Source: Epiperipatus broadwayi (lineage: Eukaryota; Onychophora; Udeonychophora; Euonychophora; Peripatidae). Taken from it: a DNA stretch of 64,000 nt. Made by a program: the position numbers and the translations under genes. The notes below the pieces were generated by a model. It made no database searches. It had not been told where the DNA came from and was given only the letters and a program-made list of their open reading frames with translations. Below, in pieces: positions 59,870 to 64,000 of the stretch. How positions within the stretch are numbered: position 1 is the first letter of the stretch; every line of letters begins with the position of its first letter. The DNA lies in the NCBI GenBank assembly GCA_028023455.1, contig JAQFVV010006342.1, positions 1,139,001-1,203,000 on the forward strand. The letters are read 5' to 3'.

Positions 59870-61080
59870 AGCCTCCTCATTGAATTCCAATGATTGACAG
59901 TCCATCTAGTTTGGGACCCTTGCCTAAATATGGTTGACATGGTTGACAGAAAAGAACATCCACATCATAAGATTATTCATACATACAGAATAAAATAAAT
60001 ATAATGACTTAATTAAAATAAGCAACATAAATTCTGTCCTGTAATAATGCATTTAATTAGTATGGAATGGTATAAAAACTCTTACTTCATTCCATATTAT
60101 GTGGTGTTGATTCAAATATTAAGTCACTATGGTGGGAACTGACCTAAACTTTATTCACATAAAAATTTTATCCAAGTTAATAATTTCTCCCCTATACTGT
60201 GTTGCTTTTAAATATATGGACACTTCCAACTGTAACACATTGTAATTTCTAAGTCTAGAAATGAAATAAGAATATAATTTTACAAATGTATAAAAAAATC
60301 TTACACATAATAAATCAAGTTTTCTTCAATCATTGATTAAAGTCCATGAATCTAGTGATAATATTTCTCATGGATAGAGTCCATCACCCTTCTTTTCATT
60401 ATACTCCAGTAAGTACTTCCTTGATCATTCAAATTCCTCAGAAACATGCTTGGAATGATGTTTCCATTTTCTGCAGCTACTTTTCTCCTGAAACCATTCA
60501 GACATTTTATATGGGGTATTTGATGTTCCTTTAGGCATTATATAGATGAGTGAATTAAATAATTATGGTTTTCTGGTTGAGAGAAGAGCATTTGGGTCCT
60601 ATGGTGACATTATTTAGCTGACATTGCTTAGTACTTTATAATATTTTTAATTTTCTTCAGTTCATTATTTGTCATTCAGTGAATTATATAAAAAAATGTT
60701 TACTTCATCATTTGTGCATATAAGTTGGCAATGTACTCTTTCCTTTTCTCCTCATTCAAACAATAGCATAGTCTTTTATATTTAATTGTCAACTCAAAAT
60801 CAGTTCAATTCTTTTGTTAAACTGCTAGAAATTATCAACTTTCCTTATTTCAAAAGTTGTTTACAATTTCTTTCAACTTTTTTCCATGTGAAAATTATAC
60901 AACTGATACAGGATTTTTGAACAAATTGTCCATCTTTCCTTGCATTCTAAGATTCAATCTTGAGATATTGGTTGTGTGTGGTTATCCTATCTTTTTGTGG
61001 TTATATGGTTATTCTATTCTTTGATAAATAACAAAAGGATAGGATAACCAAAAATAAAATAAGGTTGCTTCAAACTTGGA
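59870..61080. other. AT-rich DNA with no recognisable gene
   Basis: The plus-strand ORF at 60346-60534 has no motif. A short inverted repeat 'ggttatcctat'/'ataggataacc' lies near 60979-61040. Confidence 0.4.
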
Positions 61081-61084
61081 TCAG

Positions 61085-61460
61085 AACACTAAAATTACAT
61101 TGTACATAAACCACTGTTATATTGGAATACAATCATAATTTATATAGTACACACACTAATACAAATGCAAACACCTTAATAAATTATATTTTATAAAAAT
61201 AATAATACTATGCAAATAATAGAAAAATTAAAAATACTATGCAAATAAAAAAAATTTAAATTGAATGCTTACGAGTCCCAAAATTACATTATACATAAAC
61301 CACTAATATATTAATACACAAGTATAATTTATATACAACACACATTAATACAAACATAAACACATTAATAAATTATAATTTATCAAATAATAAAAAAATA
61401 AAATAATACTATGCAAATAATAGAAAAATGTAAAATACCAAAAATTAAAATTGAATACCT
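61085..61460. repeat. Two-unit tandem repeat, period about 188 bp
   Basis: 'aaaattacattgtacataaa' at 61090 and 'aaaattacattatacataaa' at 61279 begin two units sharing 'acacacattaatacaaa' and 'aatactatgcaaataatag' in order. Confidence 0.75.
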
Positions 61461-61464
61461 ATGA

Positions 61465-62375
61465 TATTACATTTTTATCAGTATGAAGGCCTTGAATCAC
61501 CGAGACATTATTAATCCATTTTACTTCAGAGTCTTGCTGAAATGAAAATTGTGCCATTGGCTTCTTTGTGCAATCTAGTAAACTCGAGCAGATAAGAAAA
61601 AAAAACCAACTAAGAAAAATATTAATAAAAAAATCTAAATTTTGTTCGATTTTAATATATGATACATTATTTTAAAAAAGAATTCAAACAGCAATGAATG
61701 CTGGGATTTCTGTTGATGTCATGCTTATAGTTTTCATGTAATTTTAAAAAGAAAATTTCAATGAATCAGCACTATCAGTTATTATGTGGTAACCACTCAA
61801 GCCATTAAGTAGTGTAATGTTTTCTCACACATTGCTTTGCGAGCCAAGGAGTAATTATAAGTTAGAATCAGTGTTTGTCTATGTTAATCCATATTACATA
61901 AATATCTGCTCTCTGTTGTAGAAGATATTTATATTGATAAAAGTTCTCACTTGGTTGTAATTGCATCTGGCATGCAATATCTTGTAGAAAATGCTCTTGA
62001 GTAATTGACTTGGTAAGGGTTTCTGAGTAATAGACACTTAAATGGTAAAATGGTTATCTATTTATAGCTGGCAATTACTTCTTTTTGATTGCTGAAAAAG
62101 CATTACATTTCTGATAGTTATTACACATATTTTTAAGGTTAAATGAATTTCAAAAGTGCATGTTTTGGTCATTATATAAAAATCAAGTGTAAAACATATT
62201 TTCCACAGAGACAGCTATGAGTCTTTCAAAGCATAAGCTTGGCTTGATCAGAGGGGAATTTTCAAATAGAATTGTGTTTTGTAAATTGTTTTAAAATAGT
62301 GTTGAAATTTTTTTTTGATCAGATGTTAATTGAAAAAAGGAAATATTAGATTTTATGAAATAATTTTGTTTTTAA
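61465..62375. other. AT-rich DNA with no recognisable feature
   Basis: No ORF, RNA gene or repeat shared elsewhere is seen. Confidence 0.4.
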
Positions 62376-62378
62376 AAA

Positions 62379-62685
62379 TGTGCATGTTGTGACAGCTAAT
62401 CCTTCAGATCATCAAAGACATCGGATCCCCCTCCCTGTGAATTCCAGCACTACACACTGACATGTAGTAGTGTAAAAAAGTCAATTGTAAATCAGCCTGG
62501 TAATGTGCTGAGATGGATAATGTTTTAAAAATAGTCTTGCATGTGATGGACGATCCTTCAGATCAGCAAAGACATCAGATCCCCCTCCCTGCAAATTCAT
62601 GTGCTGCACACTGACATGTACTAATGTAAAAAAGTAAATTGCAAATCAGCCCAGTAATGTTATATTTATTGGCTTTTGACTAGCA
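62379..62685. repeat. Two-unit tandem repeat, period about 154 bp, C-rich core
   Basis: 'ccttcagatcatcaaagaca' (62401) and 'ccttcagatcagcaaagaca' (62555) start two units that share 'gatccccctccctg', 'cacactgacatgta' and 'aaatcagcc'. More GC than its surroundings. No ORF. Confidence 0.8.
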
Positions 62686-62724
62686 ACAGTGACATCAGGC
62701 AGTGTTTGGTGACTAATTGACAAT

Positions 62725-63570
62725 AACCTACTCATGATAATCAAAAGGATATGCCCATATGAAATACAGCACATTAATTTAGAATACTTAAACAGAAAAA
62801 GTAATAGAAAAAATTGGAAAAAATATTAATTAAAAACCAACATATTCAGTAAACATAAAATTGATAGATTTAAATTATGAATTATACTATATGCCAAAAG
62901 AGTTTACTAGTTTATTAAACCATCTACTCATGACAATCAAAAGGATATGCCCATATGAATTTAGAGTACTTAAACAGAAAAAGTAAAGGAAAAAAATGAA
63001 AGAAATATTAATTAAAACCAGCATGTTCAGTAAACATAAAATTGATAGATTTGAATTATGAATTATATTATATGCCTAAAGATTATAACTTATAAAATAC
63101 AAATGTTAAAAAATAGTGACAGTGCAAAAACAGATTGCTAGTTTAAATTTAAGTTTGCTAGTTTCTCAAGTATATTTGGTAATAAAAAAGAAAAAAACAA
63201 TTTTCATACTTATAAAAAATGTAATCATGTGATTAAAAGAGTAAAATGCAATTTCACAAATATTTGAAATTAATTTTAAGCAATAATTATATTTTCATAG
63301 TCATACTTATGGAATCACATGACACAAAAGGCACCGAAACATCTTAAATTCAGATTCATTATCTAAATTTACATCAACACTTTAAAAAAATCAAATCTAA
63401 GTTTACTAGTTTATTAAACCATCTACTCATGACAATCAAAAGGATATGCCCATATGAAATATAGCATATGAATTTAGAGTACTTAAAAAGAAAAAGTAAA
63501 GGAAAAAATTGAAAAAAATATTAACTTAAAACCAACATGTTCAATAAACATAAAATTGATAGAATTCAAA
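62725..63570. repeat. Three dispersed direct copies of a ~165-bp repeat
   Basis: 'ctactcatga(t/c)aatcaaaaggatatgcc' occurs at 62728, 62924 and 63423, each followed by 'gaaaaagtaa', 'accaacat(a/g)ttca' and 'ataaaattgatag'. Copies two and three are also preceded by the same 'tttactagtttattaaacc'. They are separated by about 195 and 500 bp. Confidence 0.75.
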
Positions 63571-64000
63571 ATGGTGGTGACCACTCTAAATATTAAATGT
63601 TTATAATTTCTAAACTACAAATATTAGTAAAAGTCTGAATTTCCAAATACTAAAACATTATAACTTCTAATTACTAGAAATTCTTGGTTTGTCCCATGTA
63701 GATACTGTTCAAAATTTATCTAACATCATAATGGAATCTACTCTTGATCATGTAAGATCCACGTGTGCTCTAGAAATCAATATTTTGCATCAACACATGG
63801 AACTCTTGAGATCAATACAAATCTCATTATTTACATGCAAGTGACTTTTACCATCAACAAATGAACACAAACATGTTTAAAGAAAATAAATAATTGTATT
63901 ATTTCTGAAACAAATATTATCTAAAGTTAAGAATATTAATATTACACTAAATAAAAAAATAATAAATTAATAAATAAAAAATTAATAAATTTGATTCCTT
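63571..64000. other. AT-rich DNA with no recognisable feature
   Basis: No ORF or shared repeat seen up to the end of the window. Confidence 0.4.

Overview
The window looks like eukaryotic, almost certainly invertebrate animal, nuclear DNA: very AT-rich (about three-quarters A+T by eye, not computed), long TA/TATC/GT microsatellites, several tRNA-derived SINE families, non-LTR retrotransposon debris of more than one clade and a mariner remnant. Nothing identifies the species. I found no convincing host protein-coding gene. The long ORFs are chance, microsatellite or transposon-derived, and the window reads as an intergenic or intronic graveyard of nested mobile elements.

Layout. 0-5 kb: one arm of a fold-back repeat, then a degenerate LTR retrotransposon with roughly 1.26-kb LTRs (1531-4942). 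5-26 kb: mostly plain AT-rich DNA with a decayed LINE on the minus strand (about 8850-10000), dispersed tRNA-like SINEs (three families, called SINE1, SINE2 and SINE3 here), a mariner transposase C-terminus (20570-20760) and small tandem duplications. 26.6-46.4 kb: the main structure, two copies in opposite orientation of an unrecognised AT-rich element of about 5 kb (left arm 26608-31563, right arm 41383-46424), separated by a 9.8-kb spacer of LINE, SINE and fold-back repeats. Both arms are bounded by TA tracts. The right arm, with a small adjoining hairpin, sits inside the reverse-transcriptase reading frame of a LINE (40628-40989 continuing at 46434-47685), so the DNA between arrived by insertion. 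Both arms keep two small matching ORFs and a CCAAT/TATA-like block. 47-64 kb: more LINE fragments (47760-48900, 56495-56830, 56835-57350), complete fold-back elements (51760-52510, 58350-58625), a compound TATC/TACC/TGCC microsatellite, a tandem array carrying a 198-bp near-perfect palindrome (59294-59491), and tandem or dispersed repeats to the end.

The elements do not form a pathway; what they share is a history. SINEs and fold-back repeats sit inside or beside LINEs, and a LINE carries the 5-kb unknown element. That unknown element is the best candidate for something undescribed. All divergence statements are by-eye alignments.
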